A stretch of DNA of 64,000 bases from Chiua virens (taxonomy: Eukaryota > Basidiomycota > Agaricomycetes > Boletales > Boletaceae): assembly GCA_019787685.1 (NCBI GenBank), contig JAHNUO010000017.1, forward strand, positions 682,001-746,000. Reading direction: 5' to 3'. Below, in pieces: positions 1-11,549 of this stretch (positions are counted from its first letter, which is position 1; each line of letters starts with the position of its first letter). The notes beneath the pieces were generated by a model. It was given only the letters and a program-made list of their open reading frames with translations, searched no databases and was not told where the DNA came from. Position numbers and translations under genes: made by a program.

Positions 1-1344
1 ATCGAGACCGAGACAAGCTCTGTTTATCCAATCACACCGCTCGCATGGGCAAGTAATGGGCAGCAATTATTCGCTGCTTGCCAGGACCGCAAAGTCAAGT
101 TGTTCAGTGCTTCAACGGGATCTCTGCTCGTCGAGTCCCAGGTCACAGACGGAGGTGATCTTGAGTCCATCGCTCTAGCCACTGGTGGACAGTTTATTGC
201 TGCCTACGCGAACAGGTCAATTTCTTTCTTGGATGCATCCACGCTTGCCCGGATTAGTCCCATGATCAAGGAAGGCAGTTGCATATATTCAATCACGCTC
301 TCCTCGAGCCATCTCGCCACAGGACGAGAGGACGGAAAAATTACTGTTCGCAGCCTCAGAACCATCCTGCCACACTTTTTTGACGATGTAAGCACTTATT
401 CATGCATCCGTCGTACTTGTCAGCCAACAACAACTCACTCTTCAGCTATCCATTGTCGAGGAAGCAGGTACCAATGAACACAAGTCTCACGACTTGGACA
501 CGGTATGGCTTGGCTATCCCGTCATCACCACAATCCATCTGACAGTTTCATACTAGCCATCCAGCCATCATAACTCTGTGCCCGAGGATAGAGATGATAG
601 CATCGATCTTCTTGAAGTATTATCTTGTCCCAGCCTCTTTCAAGACCAATTCTCACCGTGCCACAGGTCGAGATTCCATCGAGTGCACCCGCTCAGACTC
701 CGTTTGATTATGATGAGGTTCGTGATCGTTTTCTTCTCTCTTTGTTTCCATGTCGACGTTGTCGCAGGCACCATCCCCTACTGCGTCCCCCCTTGATCTT
801 CGGGTTGATGAAATACCATCGTTAGAGGAGTCGCACACACCACCACCGTCATCATCTGCTTTACCACCGGTGATCCCCCTTCCGGAGACGTGTCCGGAAG
901 AATGTCCAAGTCCTGCTGTCTGTGAGTTGCCCAAGCGCCAGCCAACGCCCAGAAAGTGGTTCGACTGGAAGCGGTTCAGAGGGAGTGCGGAGGACCGACC
1001 TACTCGACGTTCTGCTGACCCTGGCTCTACCGTCGATCCAATACGTTTGCCATCATCACAAAATAATCCATCGCCCAAACAGCATTCAACGATGGCCCCA
1101 CTACGGAATCCGGTAAGCGACTTCTTTTTCGTCCGATCGTGTCTCATAATGTCCTTAGCAAATGCATTTCGCACCAAGGGGCGACATCCCTTCGTCTCGA
1201 AGACAGCCACAAGAGATTCGCTCTACCACAACTCATATCCCTTCTGCACCGGAGCCGAATCACTGGCTTGCCCGTTTAGCTTTGTATGACTCATTATGTC
1301 AAACTCCAGCAGTCACCGTCTGTCCCTTTTCTTTCAATGGGTGA
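1..1344 (+). CDS. WD40-repeat protein, 3' part (gene begins outside the window)
   Basis: The open frame from base 1 to about 388 encodes WD40 blades: WASNGQQLFAACQDRKVKLF, then a blade with SISFLDAST, then LATGREDGKITVRSL. A donor (GTAAGC) follows at about 388 and the acceptor is near 455. The next exon continues LSIVEEAG. Downstream exons near 640-710 and 775-1112 encode a Pro/Ser-rich, low-complexity tail rather than more blades. WD40 propellers are protein-interaction platforms. In Agaricomycetes this layout, with blades followed by a disordered tail, is common in NACHT-WD40 (STAND) proteins, but no NACHT domain is visible because the 5' end is cut off. The 3' end is uncertain; I placed it at the stop near 1344 in the last plausible exon. 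The WD40 assignment is fairly firm; the STAND link is inference. Confidence 0.6.
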
Positions 1345-2099
1345 ATCATGTTGTGAACGGCTGACAACCTTTAGCCACTGCCAGAAAATGTCACGACTCA
1401 ACCCGCAAGTGGAACCGTTCCTGTGACGGTGAGCATCCTCTCTTTGAGTACGTATATAAGGACTTATGACAGTGGGTTGGAATCAGACACTTCCCCTCCG
1501 TGGTGAAGATAGGGTATTGGTCTCGGTTCCAGCGTGGCTGGTGTGCTACCGCCGTGGTACCATAGAAGGGATGCCTTGATCGTGGTAGCTCACGGTCAGG
1601 GCGGCAAGTCTGGACTGCAGGCATCCTTCATGACAAGTTTCTCTCTCCCTGATTTTCCTACGAGTCATGGATCGTGTCTATTGTTGGCATTGAGGTTGAA
1701 ATGCGGCCTTCATTTCGGTTCTCGTCTTCCGCTTTACAACAGTGGTACGAGTAGCTCAAGCTTCGGACAATGAATGAATACCATTTTCAATTCCTCATAT
1801 TGGCCGGAATGTAATTTTACACAAGAGGATGTAACCCGTAGGTGAACATCATTCGTGCACGGGAGTGGATATCCATGCTGCAAGTTATTTATCAGGCTGA
1901 CCATAGTTCGGAAAACTCCGCACAGCATGTTTTCAAAGAGCGTCATGAGAAGAAAAGCAGGTTTAGTGTGCGTCGGTCCTATATACCATATGCTCCCGCT
2001 CGATGTATGTGAGTTGTGTACGTCGCTCCCGGGCCTGGTCTTATCTCTGACCAATGCTGTGTGAGCTGCATACGGCTCTGATGATTGCATCCAAAATCG
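1345..2099. other. Intergenic or unassigned, no gene supported
   Basis: Only short overlapping frames without recognisable motifs are present. It lies between the WD40 gene tail and the orphan C2-like exon and may contain further decayed remains of the duplicated GTPase locus, but I could not align any GTPase exon here. Confidence 0.4.
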
Positions 2100-2116
2100 A
2101 CTAATATAGAAATGTG

Positions 2117-2345
2117 TCAGTCTCCTGCACGCACAGAACACAACAGGACTCACAAAGGAGGGTGGAACTCCTCTCGGTGTATCACCCGCACGTAGGGTGA
2201 TCGGAATGTCTCTTTGTGGTTCCCCGCCCTTGGTGATGAGCTTGATGGATTTGACCGTCTTTCTGGATTCCCTGGTGAGGGTGACATCGATGGCTAGGGG
2301 AATCAGTTGAATGGAATGTCTGCTCAGCGGAAGTGTCTTAGGCCC
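2117..2345 (-). pseudogene. Orphan C2-like N-terminal exon (third copy of the C2-GTPase gene start)
   Basis: The minus strand reads IPLAIDVTLTRESRKTVKSI, then a stretch ending RAGDTPRGVPPSFV. This aligns with FLLAIGITLARESRKRVGSI in GTPase 1 and FPLAIDINLARESRKTIESI in GTPase 2, and ends at an equivalent GTGAGTCC splice donor. No P-loop, linker or C-terminal exon of the GTPase follows between 2117 and the WD40 gene. It is therefore a truncated copy, probably left after an unequal exchange. The reading frame of this exon is still open, so a short chimeric transcript cannot be excluded. Confidence 0.6.
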
Positions 2346-3540
2346 AAGTCGATGGGATTAGGAATGATAACCATAAAATTTGGATGACCAGAGCACGAAA
2401 CTTGCAGCATGATTCGGTACATTGGGGTCATAAGCAAATTTAAATCTTTCAGGTGGAGTACCACTGGCGCGGCTCCAGTGGCATTTCTCGAGGCTCTAGA
2501 CGCATCGTCCTATTTCATGTCAACAATGGCGAAGGATGTGGGTGCTTACCCCGCCGGTGAGGGAGTGTGATAAGTGAAAGCTTTACATAAGCGATGCGAT
2601 GGTAAGTAGTATACTAGTAAGTTGCTACGTATCTTGGAGGAGCATGTTGTCGCAAAATACACTCTGTACTTATTATGGGTCTGGTGCGTCACGGTGGCGT
2701 TGAGTCAACGCCTAGATGAGTATGACAATCTCCATCGATGGGCCCAAACACGAACCATTATACGCATCACGGCCCGCACGAGTTAGTTATACGCTTGTGA
2801 TCTCAGAATATATCTTTCCGCGAGGACCGATAGTCGAGTTTACTTGGCTTCACTGGTACGTGCTCATTTTCAGTATCGAATGCGATGGCCCGCTCCAAGT
2901 CGTTCGTAGAGGATGACTTGACAAACAAGCTCCTCGCCCTCATCCTCGTTGAGATAATCAGGCATGACAAACTGCGTTTAGGCGCTCGTCTTGGGGTTAC
3001 TCCCTTCCATGCCTGCTGCCACATCCTCCCAGGTTCGAGTTATGACGCTCCTTCTGCCAGTGCGCACTTGGAATCTGTCTCTCGTGGGCCTCGTCCTCAA
3101 CTTTTTACCTACCGCGCAGAAGTAGTCACAAGCTCCCCTGGATCCTTGCCTGTAACGACTCTAGGTGGCCCTATTTCATGGCGAAGCGTATGGCTCCTGT
3201 GAGACGAGTTATGGGCTTGCGATGGCGCAAGATATGTGAAGCGAGAGGTAGGGTATACATGTGCCGCAAGACGGGTCAGACGAATGACGTGACAGTATTT
3301 GCGAACAGAGACTGGAGGTGGCAGTGGGTCGGCTAATCCAGGGAACAGGGAGCCTCCTTCCATGAGTGATTTAGTCATTTCGGGTGTTGGGTTGGAGTGA
3401 ATTTGCTCTGGCGTGAAGAGCTCCAGTGACACGTGTTCAAAAGAGGAGGCATCGCGGTGGCCGAGTCTGAACTGTAGCCAAAAAGATTTATGGCGGAGAG
3501 ATGTATTCAGGATCTGGTGAAGTCCTCTGTTGCGCATCAG
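2340..3540. repeat. Duplicated upstream block A (partner: about 6350-7600)
   Basis: Colinear similar stretches are visible with the region upstream of GTPase 1. Examples are the motif around 2690-2720 (GCGTCACGGTG, then TCAACGCCTAG) against 6869-6905, the acidic-peptide segment around 2930-2970 against 7085-7125, and the segment around 3130-3190 against 7320-7390. Minus-strand peptides in the two copies share an acidic DEGEE stretch. No complete gene can be built in either copy, so this may be promoter plus a decayed upstream gene. Divergence is substantial, with many indels. Confidence 0.55.
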
Positions 3541-3786
3541 AGGGAAGTCGAAATTCTCCTGTCACGCGTCCGAGTCACAGCTGCTGATGACGGATCAAAT
3601 CAGGGCAGAAAGGGCTTCTGTGCATTGGCGTAGTTCTGGGACAGGCATACAGCAAAGAACATCTGCCGACCCGCGGACCGTCCCAGAGTCAGAATGAAAC
3701 TACGATGAACATACATAATACCACAGCTTGTATACTATGAAGTATGGTAAATCCTCGATGCAACCTCATGTCGTGCACACCTCAGC

Positions 3787-6372
3787 TCACTTAACCCTCG
3801 ATTGAGACGCCACCTCCTGCCTAAAAACCTCCACCCCCTGATCTGACAAACTGTAACGCACAATCAGTGTCCCTATCTCTTTCAACACCTCATCCTGCTT
3901 TAGGGTACGTAGGGGCCGCTTCTCAGCGAAATTTTTGATGGAGCTCTGTACCTGCTCCATCCTATCCTTGCAAATTTTAATAGCCTGATCGACAGTACCA
4001 CGTGTCACACGGCTATCCGGGGCAAGCAAGAAGATCACCTGGACGACACAGATCAGGTTCACAATATAGGACATGAAGATCTCGGCGCCATGTACACTGA
4101 AAATGATACATTAGTTACTCCCAAACCAACTGAGTGCTACGTACGTCTCTTGATATTTGTCATACGGCATACGTAGGGCATCAGTCGCGATGCCTGCGAA
4201 CTTGTCTTTCACAGCCGAGAGGAACCCTTCGTCGGCCATTCTACTCCACAGGTCCCCCCTTTGAGCCGGTTTGTGGTCAGAACACTACTGAAAAGGAAGA
4301 GTGTTGGGGCTAGATCCGTAACTCACATAGTAGACTGGGAAGTACCAGCGCCCCCGAGAACGTCCGCAGGAACCAAGGCTAAAATGAGCTGTTTATCCAT
4401 CAAGCACTATAATATGTTTGAGACATAGTAGTAGGTGATCCAAGGGAAAGGGACATACATGATCCAGGCCAATCAAGTTCCAGATAGTAACAATATCCTT
4501 GCGGATGACGTCCAAACATTCTTCCAACGTGCGACCACGAAAGAAGGTACTCTCCTGGAGGTTTTGCCAGTACTCTATGATCCATAATTGTCAGAAGTCG
4601 AGTGACCTTCTGTGTACTGAACGCACTTTTCTCTCCGACACTGCAAGTTGAACACGTTAAATAAGTGGACTAGAATGGGATGCCAGCGAGACACTTACGC
4701 TATTGACATTTCAATCTTCGCTTTCATATCGACTCGCTGAGCAATAGATGCCATGGCGCGTGGCGCTTCGTGGATGGCATGTCTGGCCATGTTCTCATTC
4801 GTAGCCTTCATAAGATTAGAAATCGGCACAAAATATCCTTCCTTAGCTGAAACACCATCAGCAAATGGTCATCAATGGCCTGTAGTCCATTCTGACTCAC
4901 CAGAAACAGCCACAGATATCACCTCTGGCCCCGCAACGTTGCGCAGAAGCTCAATGCAATGTTTCTCTAGGTGTCTTGACCTTCGGGATTCCAGGGGCTC
5001 CTTTCCTTGGGCTTCCAAGTCCAGTCGTATATCGAGCAGATCCATTTTGGTGAGTACAACAATGAGAGGAACTACAGAACATCAATAAGCTACACAATCA
5101 TACAAAGTAGTAGAGAACGCACTGTTACCGATGATTTCACTTTGACGTTGGAGGAACTTCTCCACGCCTCCCTCGAGGAAGCGTCCACCAGCATGGGGTA
5201 TCTCCATACAGAGCCTGGTTCTTACATGTCAATCAGAGTAATCACTGCAATAGGCCTTCTTACCAAATCGCGTGGAGTTGGTCCTCAAGTTCAGACATCT
5301 CCTGTCTTCGTTTAACGAAATCCTTGACTATGTTCATCTTCCTTTCGTCGCCAGCCTCAAAGCCAAGGCTGTCATGCACCACAAATCGCTCATTCGTTTT
5401 CGAAACAAACTCCAGATCGATGTCAGCAGTACCGCGAGCGGTTTGCGATACATGCTTGAAGGTGTGAGTGGTTCAAAGATATATGGCATTCTGTATTCGA
5501 GTCACTCACCACATCTTCGACACCGAACATTTTTCGAATCAACGTAGATTTACCCACGCCGGACTAGAAAGTGGCGAATTTATTTCAGTTCATCTCTATG
5601 TCTGAACAGCAAATGATTACATTTCCGATAACCAGGACTCGGAATCTAGGGGTAAGTCTTAGCACAGGAAGTTACATGCTATAAGCATTAACCCACTTTG
5701 CACACATACGTATCAGTTCATCTGTCACCGGAACTAGTTTATCGGGCGCTGGGCGAACAGAGGGAGGCTTTTGAAGGTCAGGAACATGCGTTTGCGGGTG
5801 GGAGGGAGACCTTTCGGGGTTGGGGTCAGACGCTGGAGGGACTGAGCGAGGCGGTGGAGAGACGGGCGGACAGCCAGCAACCACAACCTCCACATTTCTT
5901 GTCGTTTTCCGATACGCTGTCGGTCAAAGTGAAATCACAGGTCACAAAAGTCCACTAAGGTAACCAACTTTTAATACCCTGGTCTTCACGCATGCATGCA
6001 ACATCCTGGAGGTCGACGTCAACAACCACGTTACGCCGTATGCAAAATCCCGAATATTCGGCTGATACAATGATGTGATCGTCGGATTTAACGACCCTGA
6101 GGTATGATGAGTCTGCTGTGCGCAGCGAACACAACGGGACTCACAAAGGAGAGTCAAACTTTTCCTGGTATGTGTTGCCCGCAGGTAGGGTGGTCTCGAT
6201 ATCCTTTAGTGGCCCCTTGTTTCTGGTACCGAGTTTGATGGATCCGACTCTCTTCCGAGATTCCCTTGCAAGGGTGATACCAATGGCTAGCAGGAATGAG
6301 TTGAACGGGAAGGTCTACTCAGTAAAGTGTCTCACTTGAGATGGAGAGTGAAGAGGAATGAGCGCTGGACAT
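3787..6372 (-). CDS. C2-like domain + P-loop GTPase, paralogue 1
   Basis: Exons read on the minus strand. An ATG at 6372 lies in good context (AACAATGTCC). A C2-like exon follows (about 6330-6150), then VVKSDDHIIVSAEYSG, a Pro-rich linker (about 5890-5700), and RVLVIGN joined by an intron to SGVGKSTLIRKMFGVEDV, which is the P-loop/G1. G3 is HDSLGFEAGDE and G4 is VLTKMDLLDIRLD. The C-terminal exon begins FMSYIVNLICVVQVIFLLAP, a hydrophobic segment, then a helical tail to the stop at 3787. The G1/G3/G4 set is that of the HSR1/MMR1-type fungal GTPases found in many copies in Agaricomycetes; their cellular role is not established. Tandem paralogue of 8988-11549. The join between the first short exon and the C2 exon is unresolved: it would need a 21-nt intron, and this copy has one extra base there relative to paralogue 2. 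Confidence 0.7.
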
Positions 6373-7600
6373 TGTTAGTGCAAGCGTGGTGGTGGTGAAG
6401 TGCAAAGATAGAATGAGAACTTTGTAATCCAAGATAGAAACATGTTCGAGGCACGCGGCGCTACTTACGTATGGCGTTTGGACCGAAATTTTACAGAGGC
6501 GCTGGCATCACGTGCTGGTGATCCAACATGGTGAGCATCAAAGCGGCACCGCATCGTCAGAGTATGAATCGATATCTTGACCTGTGAAGTAAATGTCGCA
6601 TATGGGTTATAAGCGGAAGCTTCAGTTGGACGCAGGTTCGAGTGACATTCCTCGTGGCTCTAGACACATGGTCCTTCTTTTACGTGGATAATGGCAAAAG
6701 GATGAGGTGGTAGTATGACGAGCGGAAGGCTTACCCCCACCGGCGAGAGAAGGTATGGTTGTGTGACAGGCAAAAGTCTTTACATAAATGAGTCTGTAAA
6801 CGTAAGTGGTACGGGTGTTTGTGTGCGGACTCAGAGGAGCAAGTCATTTTGTTGTGAAATACATACTATGGGTCTGATGCGTCACGGTGTTAAATCAACG
6901 CCTAGCTGAGGAAAGCAAGTATTCCAATGTCCATCGATAGGACCAATCAAGATTTCAGGTCGTGGTGCTTATAATGGTGCACAAAGGCATACGCTTGTAA
7001 TATTGCGGTGTCGAATGCGGCGACGCGCTCCAAGTCGCGCGTCGGGTATGACGGTGAGCATACCATAAACGAACCAAGGGATATTCCTCTCCCTCGTCCT
7101 CACTGGAATCATCAGGCATGCCAGTGGTGAATCACCGGTGAATCGCGACCACTTCTTCATACGGCGCTCCTCCTCCAGGTCAATCCCTTCCATGTCTGCT
7201 CCCATGCTTTCCCGGGTTCGGTGTCACGAATACCACGGATCTCCTTCTCCCGGTGTGCACCTTCTGTCTCGCGCCGTCCTCGTCCTCGATATCATATCTG
7301 CGATCCCAAGGTCACTTGCAACTGGACACGCTTTCTCGCCTGGATACCTGCCTGTAATAGCTCCAGGTGATCCTGTTTCGGGGCGAAGCGTATGATATTG
7401 ATGGGTCGATGAGCTGTGGGCTTGCGATTGGATGTGAGAGGTGGGGTGGAGACGAGCGCGGGGCAGAGCTGTACGCATGCCACGAGCGTCCAGTATCTGC
7501 GAATAGAGGCTGTGATTGGCTGAAGGGCGGTTAGGAGCGGCCCGAGCGGGGAATAAGGGAGCCTGTGGTCATCAGCTTGCACGGGTTGCTCGGTCGCTCC
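6350..7600. repeat. Duplicated upstream block B (partner: about 2340-3540)
   Basis: Region directly upstream of GTPase 1, colinear with block A (see that entry). It is not found upstream of GTPase 2, where similarity stops soon after the start codon (about 11600). The C2-exon-plus-upstream module was therefore duplicated separately from the GTPase body. Minus-strand ORFs here (7224-7582, Pro/His-rich) have block A counterparts but no recognisable domain. Confidence 0.5.
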
Positions 7601-7702
7601 AGTGGTGGGTTGCCAATGGGTTGGCTCTGACCTTTACTGAAGAGCCTCAGCAAACATTTCCAAAGTTAGGGGGAGGCATCGCGGTGGGGAAAAAAATATG
7701 GT

Positions 7703-8270
7703 CTAGTCTTGGCTTTCAAATTGACCAAGTAATCCTTTGATCACGTAGAGTTCAGCGCTGCGGATCTTAAGTCCGGGACGTCCGTGGCCCACAATCAGCA
7801 ATAGACTCAACGGCACTCCGTCGCTTGTCTTCGACCACGTCAACATAACCATTATAGTCGCACCGTTTTCTCGGCCTGTGGAGGGCATTTCGCTAATAGT
7901 CAGCGTGACAAATTTGTGAAACTGATCGAGAGGGGATCCTACGGTGGTTAGATGGGACCCGTCAGCACAATGTGGGGGTTCATTGACCGCGTCGGTGGAG
8001 TCAAGATGAGAAGGCGATAGGCAGGTCCGGAAAGGTCTGAAGAACTTCGATTTCCGGAGATTCCGGTGGTAGTGATCCATTCCATTTCTTGCAATGAGGG
8101 GGAGCGAGGCCGTTCGCGGAGGGATACAGTTCCTGAATAAGATATTTCCGGACAGTATACCGCCTTCCTGGGAGAAATAAACGCGCCGTGGCAGATTTGC
8201 AGCGAAGAGACGTTTTACTGGAATCCGTATAATATCGACGTTGGTCCAGTGGAAAGCGATTGTGCCGCAA
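7703..8270 (-). CDS. Hypothetical protein, weakly supported
   Basis: Two minus-strand frames, 8270-8001 and 8080-7703, overlap and could be joined by one intron. The first has RLFLPGRRYTVRKYLIQELY, the second ends with a beta-rich stretch (FHKFVTLTISEMPST, later LSLLLIVGHGRPGLKIRSAE). I do not recognise the family. It lies between the two GTPase copies and is not itself duplicated there. It may be a real small gene or a relic. Confidence 0.25.
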
Positions 8271-8280
8271 GCGGAGTATC

Positions 8281-8924
8281 TATGAGTACGTCCATGTCAA
8301 AGTCGATTGAGGGCCTTAGTGAAGGAAGTGGCTCAGAAATTTATGTCGCTTCACTTTTACGAGTTGTGAGGTGCCACCGTCCATGGACGAAGAGTTGGAT
8401 TTACTGATGTACAACGGAAAACGGATTACTGTAATAAACGGATTGAAGTCATACTACGACCGACATCATCGATTATGTAATGAAAGGGAACTCATCTACA
8501 TACTACAAAGTAGGGACTATTCAACTGTGCAGCTAGTAAGTACTCTCGTTTCGACTGGTCCCTCGATCTTCTATTCGGCCTGCTCGCTCATCTACTCTCC
8601 TGGCACAAGGAGGTGACTTGGATGTGATGACTACATCAATAGCACCATTGTTCCCATGCTCGATACCCCCATTCCAGATCGACACGGCGAAAACAACGAT
8701 AACGTGCATATTATCTCTCCTGCCATTGCTACATCCTCATCACTCATTCCTATTATACTCGCTAATATGCTGTCAGCTTGGATGACATCACTTAATGCGG
8801 CCCCTTCTATGTGCCCGTTCCGCTGCTATATTTTCCTCACTACTCGACACCACAATAAGCGAGATATACCATTATAATACCAATGGACTCGCATGAATGT
8901 CATATCTATTAACGTTCTACAGGA
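8281..8924. other. Unassigned stretch before GTPase 2
   Basis: Short frames only (the longest is 8371-8616 on the plus strand), with no domain signature. Similarity between the 3' flanks of the two GTPase copies begins near 8925 (matching about 3709, around CTTGTATACTAT), which marks the edge of the duplicated unit. Confidence 0.4.
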
Positions 8925-8987
8925 TGAACATAACATTACCGCTTGTATACTATAAGGTACGCCAAACCGTATCGTGCACACCTGAGC

Positions 8988-11549
8988 TCACTTGGTCTCG
9001 TCCACCTCCCGCCTTATTTTTTCCACTTCCTGATCTGACAAGCTATAACGCGATATCAGTGCCTCTATCTCTTTCAACACCCCATCCTGCTTTAGGGTAC
9101 GTAGGGGCCGCGCTTCGGCGAAATTTTTGATGGAGCTCTGCACCTGTTCCATTTTGACCTTGCAAAATTTGATAGCGTGATCGACAGTATCGCGTGTCAC
9201 ACGGCTATCCGGGGCAAGTAAGAAAATCACCTGGGCGACACAGATCAGGTTCACAATGTAGGACATGAAGATCTCGGCGCCATGTACGCTGAAAATAACG
9301 CATTAGTCTCTTCCCTACCAAGTGAAAGGGATAGTGTCACGCACGTCTCTTGATATTTATCATACGGCCTGCGTAGGATAGCAGTCGCGACGTTTACAAC
9401 CTCGTTTGCTGCAAATGATATGAATTGCGAATTGTCCATGGCGACTTGAGCCGTCCGGGGCCTCCTGTAAACCGATTACTGGTCAAAACGCTATGCTTTT
9501 AGGAGTGTTGTAGCCAGATCCGAGACTCACGTATCAGCATATACGAGAGCGTCAGGTGGAACCAAGGTTTCAATGAGCTTATCGTCCATCAAGCACTATA
9601 ATTCGTTCGAGATATAGTACTAAGTGATCCAAGGGGAAGGGGCGTACATCATCCAAGCCATTCAAGTTCCAGACAATGACGATATCCTTGCGGATGACGT
9701 CCAGACATTCTTTCAGCATGCGACCACGAAAGAAGGTACTCTTCTGGAGGTTTTGCCAATACTCTGTAACCCGTAATTGTCAGAAGTTGAATGACCCTCT
9801 GTATACTGAACGCACTTTTCTCTCCGACACTGCGAATTGAACACGTTAAACTACTGGACTAGGAGAGGGGTGCTAATGAGGGACTTACATTATCGACGTC
9901 TCAATCTTCGCTTTCATATCGACTCGCTGAGCAATAGAGGCCATAGCGAGTGGCGCTTCATGGATGGAATGTTTGGCCATATCCTCTTTCGTAGCTTGCA
10001 GAAGGTTAGAAATCGGTATGTAATATCCTTCCTTAGCTGAAACACTATCAGACATCAGTCGTCAATGGTCTGTAGTTCGTTCTGACTCACCACAAACAGC
10101 GACACATATAACATCCCGTCCCGCGGCTTTGCGCAGAGGCGCAATGCAATGTTTCTCTAAGTGTCTTGACCTGCGGGATTCCAAGAGCTCCTGGCTTTGT
10201 GCGTCCAGATCTAGCCGTATATCGAGCAGGTCCATTTTGGTGAGTACAACGATGAGAGGGACTTATATTATAACATTGTAAGTTACAAAATCCTACAAAG
10301 TAGTAGAGCACGCACTGTCACCGATGATTTCATGCTGATGTTGTAAGAACTGCTCCACGCCTCCCTCAGTGAGGCGTCCACCGGAGTGGGGTATCTCAAC
10401 GCAGAGCCTGGTTTTTACACGTCAGTCAGACTAATCGGTGCAATAGGCCTCTTACCAAATCGCGTGGAGTTGGTCCTCAAGTCGAGGCATGGCCTGTCTT
10501 CGTTTAACAAAATCCTGGACTGTCTGCATCCTTTTTTCGTCGCCAGCCTCAAAGCCAACACTGTCATGCACAACAAATCGCTCGTTCTTGCGAGAAGTAA
10601 CCTCATCGTTAATGTTAGCTTTGCCTCGAACGGTGTCCGACGCGTACTTGAAGGAGTGAGTGCGTTGAAGCTATACGGTATTCTGTACTCGAGTCACTCA
10701 CCACATCTTCGACACCGAACATTTTTCGAATCAACGTAGATTTACCTACACCGGACTAGAAAGTGGTGGATTTATCTCAGTTTATCTCCATTTCGAATTG
10801 AACATGATTACATTTCCGATAACCAAGACTCGGAATCTAGAAGCAGACCTCAGCAGATGGGAGTTACATACTATAAGCACGAACTTACTTTGCACACATA
10901 CGTATCAGTTCATCTGTAGTCGGGACTAATTTGTCAGTCGTAGGAGGGAGGAAATCAGACGTTTGAGGGGCGAGGCTAGGTATTTGAGAGACGGGCTCAG
11001 ACGTTGAAGGGACTGAGCGAGGCCGTGGAGAGACAGGCGGACAGCCAGCAACCACAACCTCCACGTGTCTTGTAGTTTTCCGATACGCTGTCAAGGTGAG
11101 AGGTCATAGGCCACGTAAAAGTTCACTGAGGTAACCAACACTTTATACCCTGGTCTTCATGCATGCATTCAACATCCTGGAGATCGATGTCAACTTGAAC
11201 CAGGACATGTCGCTTCCAAAATCCCGCACTATAGACAGCTGATACAAGGATGCGATCGTCGGATTCAATAACTCTGAGGTATGGTCAGTCTACTACACGC
11301 AACGAACACAAATGGACTCACAATGGAGGGTCAAACTTCTCCTGGTGTGTATCACCCGCACGTAGGGTGACCGGAATATCCCTTACTGGTTCCCTGTCCT
11401 TGGTGCTGACTTTGATGGATTCGATGGTCTTTCTGGATTCCCTCGCAAGATTAATATCAATGGCTAGCGGGAATGAGCTGAACGGAATATCTACTCGGTA
11501 ACAGTGTCTTACTTGAAATGGAGAGTGAGGTAGAATGATTTTTGGACAT
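8988..11549 (-). CDS. C2-like domain + P-loop GTPase, paralogue 2
   Basis: Same exon order as 3787-6372. An ATG at 11549 (CAACGATGTCC context) is followed by a C2-like exon with FPLAIDINLARESRKTIESI. Next comes AYRKTTRHVEVVVAGCPPVS leading into the Pro/Ser linker, then LVIGN, intron, SGVGKSTLIRKMFGVEDV (P-loop). Later exons match paralogue 1, ending with FMSYIVNLICVAQVIFLLAP, a helical tail and the stop at 8988. The intron before AYRKTTR (donor GTATAAAG, acceptor GACAG) is conserved in both copies. The frame from the C2 exon on looks intact. Proteins of this type are predicted GTPases with a lipid- or protein-binding C2-like front; the hydrophobic C-terminal segment suggests membrane contact (inference). 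The first exon join would need a 22-nt intron, so the N-terminus is uncertain. Confidence 0.7.

Noticed and set aside
5890..5960. Frameshift between the C2 exon and linker of GTPase 1
   Set aside because: An intron with donor GTATTAAA and acceptor CGACAG, conserved in paralogue 2 as GTATAAAG to TTGACAG, restores the frame.
3787..11549. Dynamin/Mx identity for the C2-GTPases
   Set aside because: The helical C-terminus suggested it at first, but the G motifs (GNSGVGKST, HDSLGFE, TKMD) and spacing fit the HSR1/MMR1-like fungal GTPases, and no dynamin middle domain is seen.
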